From Selaginella tamariscina (lineage: Eukaryota; Streptophyta; Lycopodiopsida; Selaginellales; Selaginellaceae), in NCBI GenBank assembly GCA_003024785.1, contig PUQB01000288.1, positions 124,001 to 188,000 on the forward strand: DNA of 64,000 nucleotides, read 5' to 3'. Below the pieces are notes generated by a model, which saw only the letters and a list, made by a program, of their open reading frames with translations, was not told the DNA's origin and ran no database searches. The position numbers and the translations under genes were made by a program. Shown here one piece after another: positions 28,130 through 38,544 of this stretch. Position 1 is the first letter of the stretch; every line of letters begins with the position of its first letter.

Positions 28130-31100
28130 TATTCTCTGCGGTCAGTAGGACTACCTAAAGTGTAGTGTATTTTAGGGTTTAGTTAGTTCTAAATTTGAAG
28201 TACTCTATCACTTTCGGCTAACGTCTGAATTCTGCGGAGAGTTGGTCCTGAGATCTATAACTCTTCAAACATCTACTTAATAAGTGGGTGTGGGTTATGG
28301 ACTCCAATGTCGAAGGTGCACTCGGAAGGCAACTTCCAAGTTGCATGCCAGGTTATGTTTTCTTAGGTTACTTCACCTTAAGGTTGTCCAGGTTACTTTA
28401 CCATATGTTTCCACAAGACATGGCGTGTTAGTTTGTTCTGGCTTACAAACTAAGTCTTGTGAAGTGGATCATGTGATATGCTAAGCTTACCCATTATTGA
28501 AAATTTTTCTTTTTCTTTAAGGTGTTTGAATTTGGGATAACACATGATTTGGAAACAGACAATGTCCTTTGAGTTTTGGCTTATGTCAAGATTCAATATC
28601 GGATCCAACTGTAGTGTTCAAACGGGGAAAGACTTATGTTCAGAAGTGCGTCTTTGACTTCGGGAGAAGGGGCATATTCAAACATAAGAATGAACACTAC
28701 ATTTTGACATAAAGTGTAAAATAAGCTCTTATTATAGTGCATGTTCCGAGAGTGTAACTCTAGAAGCAGACTATAGTGATGAACTTATAATACAATGAAT
28801 GTCAAATATTGACATATGATAAATATGTTAAGCAATGGGTTTGAAGATCCAATGTAGTCAAAGTATTGTCTGATGTTCGCAATATTTTGATGACGCTAGC
28901 TGCAAGTAACATTAGGTGGAATAGTTTACTAAGTTCAAGTCACCTAATTTGAACCTTAGTACAACTTGAAACCTTAGTTAGTTGTAAGCGCGCACTCTGT
29001 ATTCAAGTTAGCTAGCTCGACTAACTTGATTATGAAGTTGTCTCATAAGAGATCATGAGAAAACTTCGGATAATAGCTAGAGAATTTCGTTATCTTACCA
29101 ATATCGGTTTTGGGATAGATGGCATGATCTATCAGAAAGAGAAATGTTGGAAACATACGTTTACATTTTCAGTTTACTGAGTAATGAAGGATTTGCATAG
29201 TGAAGGCGTTCAGCGCACACTTGCGCATTTTCATTATTAACTTTTAATATTGAAATTTGTAACGTTGTTTGCAATGTGGGGATAAGCTCTTGAACAAGGG
29301 TGATTCCTTGCTTAAGAAGAGCATGATTTGGGATTCTCCACTCTGCTTATTGACTAAGTAAGGAAACTTGCTAAGTTTAATAAGTTATGTTTGGTGATGT
29401 CAAATGAGCCAAAAGCTAGTCGGATATTCATTTTGGAGGTTTAAGTGCATGTACCTCCTCAGAGAATCGTTATTCGATGAGAATTGGAAGTTGGTATTGG
29501 TTTCCAATATCAATTTCATTTTAGAGTCAAATACGATTATTGAAAAGACGGTTTCTTGACTCTGCATCATGGTCGAAAATGTGGGCACTTAAAGAACAAA
29601 TAAAGTATGTATCTTCAATCTTCGGAATATTGAAAAATAGAACTATTCTTGACTCAAGGTTTGATTGTATTCCTTGGGTTAGTTGTTAGTTCTATCTCAA
29701 GGTTTGATGGTGTTCCTTGAGTTGGTTCAATATTCTTGAAGTGAAGTAGCGGGATTAGCTCAAGAAGATGGTGTCCCTTCTTGATGATTGTAGTTCAAGG
29801 TTCGTCCAATATCCGGTTCGAGAATATGAGGTTTCCTATCACCTCATCTGTTGAGATATTTATATTCTAAACTTTGGCAGAATTTGTGACAATCTTTTCA
29901 AGATTGTTATAAATGACTTGTCAAAGTATAGTATGATATCTCTTCAATATTGAGTTTGGAGCGCTCAATATCAAACTTGGTTATGATCACATGAGGTGGC
30001 CGTAATCATATAATATAAAGACTCAAGTGGATTTGAGTCTGACACTTTGGTAAGGCACTACCTTAGTGTTATAACTTGAAACGTGTTTTCAAGTTAGTTG
30101 AGAAATGAGACATTTCTCAATACATTGCTTGAGGGGCAATGTGTACTTTCTGGATTGCTAGGTGTCTAGAGTGAATAATGTATCTTAGTTCAATGTACTG
30201 AACTAGATATTTTATTCATGTTTGGGGAGATCTATTGAATATAAGGTATGACTAAAACATGAAGTTGATCTAACACTTCAGTGTTATGATACATTTATGT
30301 GGAGGTTTATATCTTACTAAATCAATTAGATGAACCAGACACTAGTTCATGATTCCTCTTAGTCTCTGAACAAAGTTCCTCGAAATACTGTCGTAACATT
30401 ATATTTCCGTCTCAAAATTGAAGTTCGGTTCATGTAAACTAAGACCATATCTATAATGTAGTTGTAGCATTTCGATAAATTGATATGATTGTAAGTTTAT
30501 ATCCACTAGTATAACAACTAGTTGATAAGCTTAGGATTTGAACGTTAAAACGATCATTATTCAATATCGAAATTGTGACTATTTATAGAATAAGGATTAG
30601 TTTTAAAAGATGTTTATCAAAAACACTAGTTGTTTCAATTAGTGAAATGCTATACTTCGGTATAGTGTTGAAAAACATTTACGAAATAAGTTTAAGAGTT
30701 GGAAATAAATATAATGTTACGGAGGCGTACAGTATTACGAGTTCAGGGAGACTCTTATCGTGAAAACTAAGTTTTAAAATTCCGTATTTTGAACTTAGTA
30801 CGATAAGGAGTTAGGAATTATTGAATGGCACCTAGTATGTTGTGCTCTTTGGAGAATGAGTACAATGAGGGTACTAATTAAGACAAAGATTGTTGATTAA
30901 GGCATTAGAGATGGGTTGAATTTCCTGGTTTCCACGTTGGTTTATAAGAAAGGTATGTTAGCTTATCTGGTCCCTGAACTGGTCGGTGTTATGAAAGAGT
31001 ACAAAGTTGGTTGTGAAAGATGAATGGCAGTTGGCAAGACCTTGTTGTATACATGTGTACAGCCATGTGCCTCTGTGCTTGATTCCGATAAAAGTCTCAT

Positions 31101-31710
31101 ACTTAGTCTTGCGTAGCTATATACTAATGAGAGATAGGTATAGTAGCAGACCCTTATGAAAAGGGGTAATGAGAAGCACCGAGGGATGCAGAGATGTAAG
31201 CTATAATATTGTAACATGTGGAGATGTGGGACCATTGGAAAATCAAAGAAATGCGTAGGTGTTTGGTCAAGCATTTGAGAAGTGCTTGTTGTATGTTAGA
31301 CGACAGAGGTCGTCAACAGCATTTAATATTAAGGAATAAAGCAAGTCTTTATTTCTTGTTAACCAAGGGGCCGGCAACAACACTAACTAGAGGCCTCCAA
31401 TATAAATTCTAGTTAAGGAAAGAAATTAACCAGTGTTGTGTGCTTCGGGTGACAGACTTTGCAGACGTGCAAAAGGTCTCCAGGTGACTTCATGTTGCAG
31501 GTGGTGCCTCCGGCAGCTGGGTTTACGACTCAGTGAACGACGGTTCTGAAGTACTTGGCTTCGCGTAATGCAAGGGGGGTAATGAAATTATGTGAACTTT
31601 TGACTAACTCCGCATAGAGTGATATGTTAGTTTTGGTTAGTTTTTCTAACATTATCTAGTCTTCGAGTTGGACGTCAACGAGGACGTTGACATTTTCAAA
31701 GGCGGGAGTG

Positions 31711-33473
31711 TGTCATAGTAAAAACTATGACTCCTCTTTACTTTGGACGTTGACTGTTGTTACCTACTGTACTATGTTGACAAGCCCTAGATGTAGTGAG
31801 AAACAGCCCCGCTTAGTGCACTTAGGTGTTTAGGGGTAGTCCGGCCGGCTATCCTTAGATATCTCAAGAAACTCTAAGCGAAGGTAGCACTTACCTTCTA
31901 GAAAACTCTTACCCTCGTTTTCCGTGTCCCGGTTGGATTAATGGCTAGTTCTGGTGAGTTCGGCATGTCGAATATGCTTAGAAACACCCCCAGGTTTGAC
32001 AGGTTAGGGTTTAGGGGTCGATGGATAACTCACCAAGTATGTTCCCTCTGGGAATGAGATTTCAGTGCTAGCCCACTTATGTAAACAGGAAAACAGGGGG
32101 GGGGGGCTCTGTCACATAAATAAGGTAGTATATAGGAGTGAGGGTTCCTGGGTTCATGACTGAGCTCGTTACTCTTCTCCCGGTGCAAGCTCTAGCTTGT
32201 GTCGTCAAGGCACAACCCTCTGTTGTGCCGCCCTAACTTCCAGATGCCAGGGGTACGTCCCACCTTCGGGTAGCTTACCCTTAACGTTGGCGAATCCATG
32301 CCTGGGAGGTCTTGTCGGGATGCACGTTCCAAGAGGTAGAGGTTGAGGCTTATCTCCAACCTCCTCCTCCACGTCAAGCTAGGTGTAGCACTCACAGCCA
32401 AGCAAGGCACATCCGTGTCCTTGTCCAACTGTGGGCGTGGGATCTTGTTTGACAGGTTCACAGTACCAATTCCTGAGGGTTCATTGAGGGGTTCTAGATG
32501 GCATTTAGGAGCCACGTTGTGGTACTTGGTGCAACTCTTGAATCTAAGGGCTATGGCATGAGCCCACATCAGGGAAGGCAGTGTCACATGGAGATGTGAC
32601 ACTGGGCTAAATGTCACATGGTACAACGCCTGAGGCACGCCCTTTGGGGTTGTGTCATGGGTTTGTCGCCAAAGGGGTTGGATACTCTAGCCAATAGGCA
32701 TGCTTGTGCTTGCACTAGGGTGCTAAGCCTGGGCACATGCTCAAGGGAGGTTAGGTCTCGTAACTAGGTGTGCTTTGGCACACTTGGCTAGGGAGTGTTC
32801 TCCTTGGAATCCAGAGGTTGAACAACCTAAGCTCATTAGCAGAAGCCCTTTCATGAGGCACTTGCAAGGTCATGTGCTTAGGGTTATCCCAAACCTAGCC
32901 TTAGGGAGTTTGCTTAGCAGAACACTCGTGTTCGCCTACGGCACACACTCGTGTCCTCATTAAGTACTAGCTCTAGGTCTAGGGTATAACTTGGCCACTC
33001 AAACGCTTAGGGGTTAGTCGTGGTTCAGGGTACCCCTTGTCACCCTAAAAAGGTTGTACTCCCGGATGAGGGTGATTCCTCAAGGGGTAAGTGACAATGC
33101 CTTAGCTCTGTCACGGGGGTATGTGTGGAACACACGTCTCCTTAATGGGGGTTAGGGCATGAGCCTGTCTAGGTCTTCTAGGGCAAGACCCTAAGTCAAC
33201 TAGGGTTATCCCTCAAGGGTTTTGGGGGTAGACACTCTAGGGAGACTTAGGCTAAACCCTAAGTCAACTAGGGTTATCCCTCAAGGGTTCTGGGGGCAGA
33301 CATTCTAAGGAGACTTAGGCTAAACCCTAAGTCTCTTGTCCACTTGGGCTTAGAGTCTAACCCTAGGGGTCGTTGGGGTTGTTCTGGGATACTTAGCGTT
33401 GCTCACACAGGGTGATGACGCCAAATGGCCACATGGCAGCCACGTGTTGGCCCTTTGGGTTAAAACTCTGACA
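31711..33473 (+). repeat. 3' LTR of element A
   Basis: Same length as the 5' LTR and nearly identical, including the ~67-bp tandem duplication and the G-run. The loop of the terminal palindrome is AAAA here and TTTT in the 5' LTR. Confidence 0.93.
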
Positions 33474-33478
33474 TAAAG

Positions 33479-33562
33479 GATGATTATGATGTTCACGTGC
33501 GCATCAATGATGTTGACCATGGAGTTCTTCTTCAACTAAATAAAAGCCCATTCATGGAGGGT
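33479..33562 (+). pseudogene. fragment of an X-family ParB-like gene
   Basis: Translates to VHVxxNDVDxGVLLQLNxSPxMEG, matching positions about 47,857-47,940 of the gene in element X. It is the left piece of an older copy. Element A is inserted at its left edge, and LTR debris plus element C follow on its right. Confidence 0.75.
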
Positions 33563-33699
33563 TGCCCTAACCCCCATCCTAAATCCCCACCCCCTCAAGT
33601 ATGGTTTAGGGGTAGGAGCTAGTTAATTAAAACTCATCTCATTTAATTAAGGGGCTTGCATTCTGTGCCAACCCACTTACACATATAGGTTGGTGGGGG
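33563..33699 (+). repeat. small LTR fragment
   Basis: Resembles an internal part of the element C LTR (TTTAGGGGTAGG.., AACTCATCTCATTTAATTAAGG, GCCAACCCACTTAC). Partial and decayed. Confidence 0.5.
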
Positions 33700-34782
33700 T
33701 GTCATAGTTTTTACTATGACTCGACCCTTTACTTTAGGGTTTGACTGTTGTTACCTACCGAGTTGTGTGACGAACCCTAGATGTAATAGGAAATAGGCAT
33801 GCTTAGTGCATTTGGGTATATGGTGATGGTCCGACCGGGTGTCATTAGGTATTTAGGAAACTCTAAACGAAGCTAGAACTTACTTTTAAAAAATTCTCCC
33901 TCGTTTTGACATTAGGTTTTCTAGTATAGCTTGTGAAAAAGGGTTAGGGACACCCCTAGGGTTGACCTAACCCCATGCCTTAATACCCCCCTAGGGGTTA
34001 AGTTTAGGGTTAGGGTTTAGGCATCTCATTTCATTAAGGGCTGGCATTTCCGTGCTAGCCCACTTACTCACTTAGGAAAACAGGGGAGGGGGGGCTCTCT
34101 GTCACATAAATAAGCTAGAGTATATGTAGTGAGGCTTCCTAGGTTCAAAAGATAGCTCGTTAACCTCCTACCGGTGTAAGCTAAGCTTGTGTCGTCAAAA
34201 GGCGCAACCCTCTATTGTGCCGCCCTAACTTCCACACAATAAGGGTATGTCCCACCTTTGGGTTAGACTATTCTTATCGTTGACAGAATTTCTCCTTTGT
34301 GACCGGGTACGTTACTTCCAAGGAATTAGTCAAATTCTTTGGTCCAAAAACTTTACTCACAAGCTCAAAGGCATAGCTCGAATTTTTGTTCTACAGAACT
34401 AGTGGTTGAAGCCTTGTCCAGGTGTGTCTCTCTTTTTTCTATTTGAATTTTCTACTCTGGCCGCCTCAACCACGCCAAGCTAGGAACAATACCTGTAGCT
34501 TGGCTAGACTGCATATCCTAATTCACAAGGTGAGCCTCATTCGTGGACTTGGTTAGCTAGGGGCTTAAGTTCTAAGTGTTGGTTCCTAATAAGGGCTACT
34601 TTACCAGATTCCGTGGGGTTTCAAGAGAGGGGATTCCAGGGTTGGCACCTGGTAAGCCGCCTTTGTGGCACCAGGTAAAAACTTTGACAATTGATATTAT
34701 AGCAAGGTCTCTATGGTCAATAGGATTGCCTTAAGTCATAGGGTGTTTCAGTATTTAGATAACTCTAGATTCTTAATATATG

Positions 34783-35005
34783 TAACTAAAATGGGCATGA
34801 TATAGGAAAATGGGAATAAAAAATAAATATTAATTAATACTTAAGTTCTAATTCTTAATTAATTATTTAATAAATATATATTTAAATCTTTTTTTAAACA
34901 GATATTATTCTAAAGAATATTTATTTAATATTAAAAAATGTTAGTTAAATATTTAAATTTTAATATTATTAAAAAATGGGACTATAGACATGCCCATTTT
35001 AGTTA
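34783..35005. mobile_element. MITE derived from element X
   Basis: A ~223-bp AT-rich sequence with inverted ends TAACTAAAATGGGCATG. Its left ~80 bp (GGGCATGATATAGGAAAATGGG, AATTAATACTTAAGTT) match the reverse complement of the right end of element X. Its right ~45 bp match the left end of X (GGGCATGGCTATAGTCCC). It is therefore an internally deleted X-family element. It interrupts element C between primer site and gag. Target duplication is unclear (AT-rich, perhaps ATATAT). Confidence 0.82.
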
Positions 35006-35226
35006 TAACATGCATATATACTTTATCGCTTTCAATTGACATGTCTGTATTCGCATAGAGAATTGATCCTGTATGTTATCAATCTTCGGAGAATACTTGC
35101 TGAGTGAGGTCGGCGTGAGATTCTAGGTATGTCCAAAAGTCTTATGTTGGTTCAAGCTGATATGTGTGGGTGTACAACATGTGCAAGGTGTTTCCAACTT
35201 CATATTGAAAACTAGGGTTCAATACG

Positions 35227-36413
35227 ATGAGCAAGAGAAAGCAACTAGAGCTTGAGGTAGAGAGGGTTGTCGTAGAGGCTCAAAATGAAGAGATGGATGA
35301 AGTTGATCCAGGTTGACCCCCTAGAGTTAGGCAACAGCTTGGTTAGTGGGAAATAATGATAGATGCCCTAAACGACCTTTGAGGAGATATTTTAGGGTTG
35401 AACGATCGAATCGGTAATGTTGCTGATCAAATTCTAGTGGTTACCACATTATCAGATGTTCCACAACCATATACATAAAGAAAGAAAAAGAAGCATGACC
35501 TAGAGCTAGGTTCCTCTGAATCGAATTCCTCAGCGGATGAAGGTGGTAGCGGTCCTAGTAAATTCAAGCCAATTAAGCCTTCAAAACTTTTAGGTTCAAA
35601 AGACTATAAAATTTTGGACGACTGGTTATATGATATGGAAAGTTATTTTGAGGCTACTTTCGTGAGAAAGATGGAAAGGGTTGCATGTGCCAAGCAGTTT
35701 CTCAAAGGAGAAGCTAAGACTTGGTGGCAGATAGTTGAAGGTGAACTCGAGTATCGAAACAACTGAAAACATATGAAAAGAGAGATCAAAAAGCAGTATA
35801 TGCCGGATGACGATTGCATGCTGATTTGGCTGCTTGTAAACAAGGAGTTCGGGGAACCTAGTGGACCATGTTTATCGATTTGAAAGTGTACAGTGTTTGG
35901 TCCCGAACATGAGCGATGATGAAGCTTGAAGTTGCTTCATGGCCAGCTTGAATGAGAAGACATGAAAGGAGATTCCAAGGTACAAGCCAACAAGCTATTA
36001 GGAATGTCATGAAGTAGCTCAAAAGGTTGCTTAAGGCATGTCGTTAGAAGACTTGTATAATAAGGGGGAGGAAGCAAAACCTAAACCGAGGAGTTTTTCT
36101 CTGAAGTCTGGGTTCAGAAGGTTTGATAGGTGACCAAATCAATCACCATTAATTCGAAGTGCAAGTCCCGTTGTTTGCAATTCCAAGTTTTCAGATACAT
36201 CAAGACCCATTGAATTTCGGAAACCATTAGCGTTACCACCACCTCAGCAGGCCAAGGGCTTGGTTCCAAATTTTGCTCTCTCGCAATTCGCAGGCAGAGT
36301 TTCGATATGTTATATTTGTAACAAGCCTGGTCATTTTGCTAGACAATGTCAGGCACCCTCACAACCATTGGGTTATTTCAAGGCGATGGTAAAAGAGGAA
36401 GTTACTGAACCAT
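35227..36413 (+). pseudogene. broken gag of element C
   Basis: Starts ATG at 35,227 (MSKRKQLELEVERVV) but hits a stop after about 28 codons. Later fragments show capsid-like sequence and the nucleocapsid zinc knuckle CYICNKPGHFARQC. Not translatable as one frame. Confidence 0.8.
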
Positions 36414-36584
36414 AAACGCTTGAAGATCTAGAAGATGAGTTAGAAGAGGTAATGTTATGCCAGACACAACCTGCCTTATTTGCTATTCAAGACAAAACTA
36501 ACCCTTTACTATATTTGACAAGAAGGATACGAAGGGACAAAGTCCGAATGATGATCAATACTGCAGCAACATACAACTTTCATT

Positions 36585-37866
36585 TTGACTACTTTAGCAC
36601 GTCAATTAAATTTGGATGTAATAAAGATGTGTGAAATAAAGATCAATTTTGACAAAGGTTCTCAAAATAGTAATAATATAACAAAGGTAGTTCCTATCAA
36701 AATCAAAGGTTGGAAGGCTAAGCTAGACTTAGTTGTCTTGAATATGACGGGGTTTGACTTTGTTTTAGGTATGGAATGGTTTCATAAACATGTAATCGAA
36801 ATGAGGGGTTCTAGAGATAATCGAATCACGCTTGCAACAAACAAAGAGGACGATAAAAAAACAACACTCAAGATGGAGATGCTAACTAATAAGGATTAGA
36901 ATCCTATGTTCCTTACCTTAACTCAGTTGCATAAAGCAGTTAAATATCGAGAACATGTATTTCTTGCAATGGTTTTGGATACTAGTGAAGTTAAGATAAG
37001 AGATTGTCAAGAATCTATTCCCGAGCTTATTTTGAAAGTCTTAAACATGTTTAAGGATGTGTTGTCAGAAGACTTGCCGCTTGAGTTACCTCCACATCGA
37101 GGTGTGAACCGTAGGATAGAGATTTTGCCGGGTTCGTCTCCACCCACAAGAGCCCCGGTTGAATCCTCAAGAATTAATAGAATTGAAGAGACAACTAACA
37201 GAATTGATTGGTCAAAGACACATTCGACCTAATCAATCACTATATGGTGCACCGATCTTGTTTGTAATGAAAAAGGATGATACAATGCGAATGTGTGTGG
37301 ACTATCGAGCATTAAAACGTGATAACCATAAAAAATAAGTACCTCTTCCGTGAGTCGACGACTTATTTGATAGGCTATCAAAAGCAAAGTACTTTTCAAG
37401 AATAGACTTGCAATCTAAGTACCATCAAATTTGGGTAACAAAGAATGACATTGAGAAAATCACTTTTCAAACGCATTATGAATCATATGAGTTTGTAGTC
37501 TTACTATTCAAGTTGTGCAATGCTCTAGCAACTTTTTGCACAATGATGGATGATGTGTTTAGAGACTATCTAGATGAGTTTGTAGTGGTGTATATTGATG
37601 ACATTCTGGTTTTCAGTTAGACAATTGAAGAACATGCGAAATACTTAAAAAAAATGTTTCATAGGTTAAGGGAAAACTAGTTGTATGCTAAGGAAAGTAA
37701 GTGTGCATTTGATCAAACCAGGATAGATTTCTTGAGACACTCGATTTCAAATGGGAAGGTTGCCATGGACCAAAAAAAGTTCAAGCTATTACTGAGTGGA
37801 CGATTTTGAAAGACGTGCATGAAGTCAAATCATTTCTTGGTCTGACAGGTTATTATTAGTATTATG
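36585..37866 (+). pseudogene. broken protease and reverse transcriptase of element C
   Basis: Protease-like stretch (GWKAKLDLVVLNMTGFDFVLGMEW) and the Ty3/gypsy RT core with YIDD at 37,591-37,602, interrupted by stops and frameshifts. RNase H and integrase are missing because of the junction at about 37,867. Confidence 0.85.
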
Positions 37867-38038
37867 TCATCGATACTTTTGCCTTCGTCTTCGCGAAGAA
37901 GAATAAACATCGTTGGACTAGATTTTCAAACTTTTAAATGATTGGCCATGCATCTGTTTACACTCCAACAGGCATGAACCTCCATTTGATACACCGATAG
38001 TTGAGAGGGACGTATTTGACAATGTACGTTATCCAAAC
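37867..38038 (+). pseudogene. second fragment of the older X-family ParB-like gene
   Basis: Matches positions about 49,838-50,085 of the gene in X (ATGTCATCGATACTTTTGCC.., CGTTGGAC, CGTTATCCAAACAT) with small deletions. Together with 33,479-33,562 it shows an older copy whose middle was lost when element C inserted or was deleted. It ends exactly where the left end of X begins. Confidence 0.8.
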
Positions 38039-38066
38039 ATGCAAGTTGTAACTAAAATGGGCATGG
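38039..38066 (+). repeat. left terminal inverted repeat of X
   Basis: Begins ATGCAAGTTGTAACTAAAAT and continues GGGCATGG. It matches the reversed right end of the MITE and, imperfectly, the reversed right end of X. Confidence 0.75.
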
Positions 38067-38544
38067 CTATAGTCCCATTTCCTAATAATTAGCAATTTTA
38101 GCTATTTAATTAGCATTTTCTAATATTAAAGGAATATTCTTTAGAATATATGTTTGAAAATAGAATATTCTTTAGAATATTCTATTTTGTATTCTACCCT
38201 TTAATAAATTATAGCATTCATTGAAAAAAATTAATAACATTATAAAAGTAGAAGGTATTAAATTATATAATATATTGCCTAATATAACAATTAAGGAAGA
38301 GCATAAGAGGTACATTATATAAATATTGATGTTGTTATTAAAATATTAATATTTAAATATAACATTATTAATTAAAAATTTGTAGTAGTAATAATATATA
38401 TATAAAATCCTATAATAATATAGTCAATCTTCCATATCATTTTTTAAATTTATATAGTTAAGTATACAATTTGGTACTATTATTAAAGAGTTTATAATAA
38501 TTATGAATATTAAATATATGATATTTTATAATTTTGTAATTGCT

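Larger units (their letters stand above)
26352..33473 (+). mobile_element. LTR retrotransposon A, full length, non-autonomous (LARD-like)
   Basis: Two LTRs of 1,763 bp each (26,352-28,114 and 31,711-33,473) begin TGTCATAGT and end ACTCTGACA. The element is flanked by the perfect 5-bp duplication TAAAG (26,347-26,351 and 33,474-33,478). A primer-binding site TGGTATCGGAGCC (28,117-28,129), similar to plant elements primed by initiator tRNA-Met, follows the 5' LTR. A purine-rich tract (AAAGGCGGGAGTG) precedes the 3' LTR. The 3.6-kb interior has no ORF over about 100 codons and no gag, protease, RT, RNase H or integrase motif, so it must depend on proteins supplied elsewhere. The near-identical LTRs indicate a recent insertion. 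Confidence 0.95.
33700..37866 (+). mobile_element. decayed Ty3/gypsy-type LTR retrotransposon C (3' half missing)
   Basis: A ~990-bp LTR (33,700-34,689) starts TGTCATAGTTTTTACTATGAC, ends ACTTTGACA and is clearly related to the LTRs of A and B. A degenerate primer site (TTGATATTATAGC) follows. The interior holds broken gag-pol: an ATG at 35,227, a gag segment (KFKPIKPSKLLGSKDYK, GEAKTWWQIVEGELEY), a CCHC zinc knuckle (36,308-36,349), an aspartic-protease-like region, and reverse transcriptase (APILFVMKKDDTMRMCVDYR, YFSRIDLQSKYHQI, VVYIDDILVFS). Many stops and frameshifts are present. Sequence ends just after LGLTGYY, where it joins a piece of an X-family gene. RNase H, integrase and right LTR are absent. 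Confidence 0.9.
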
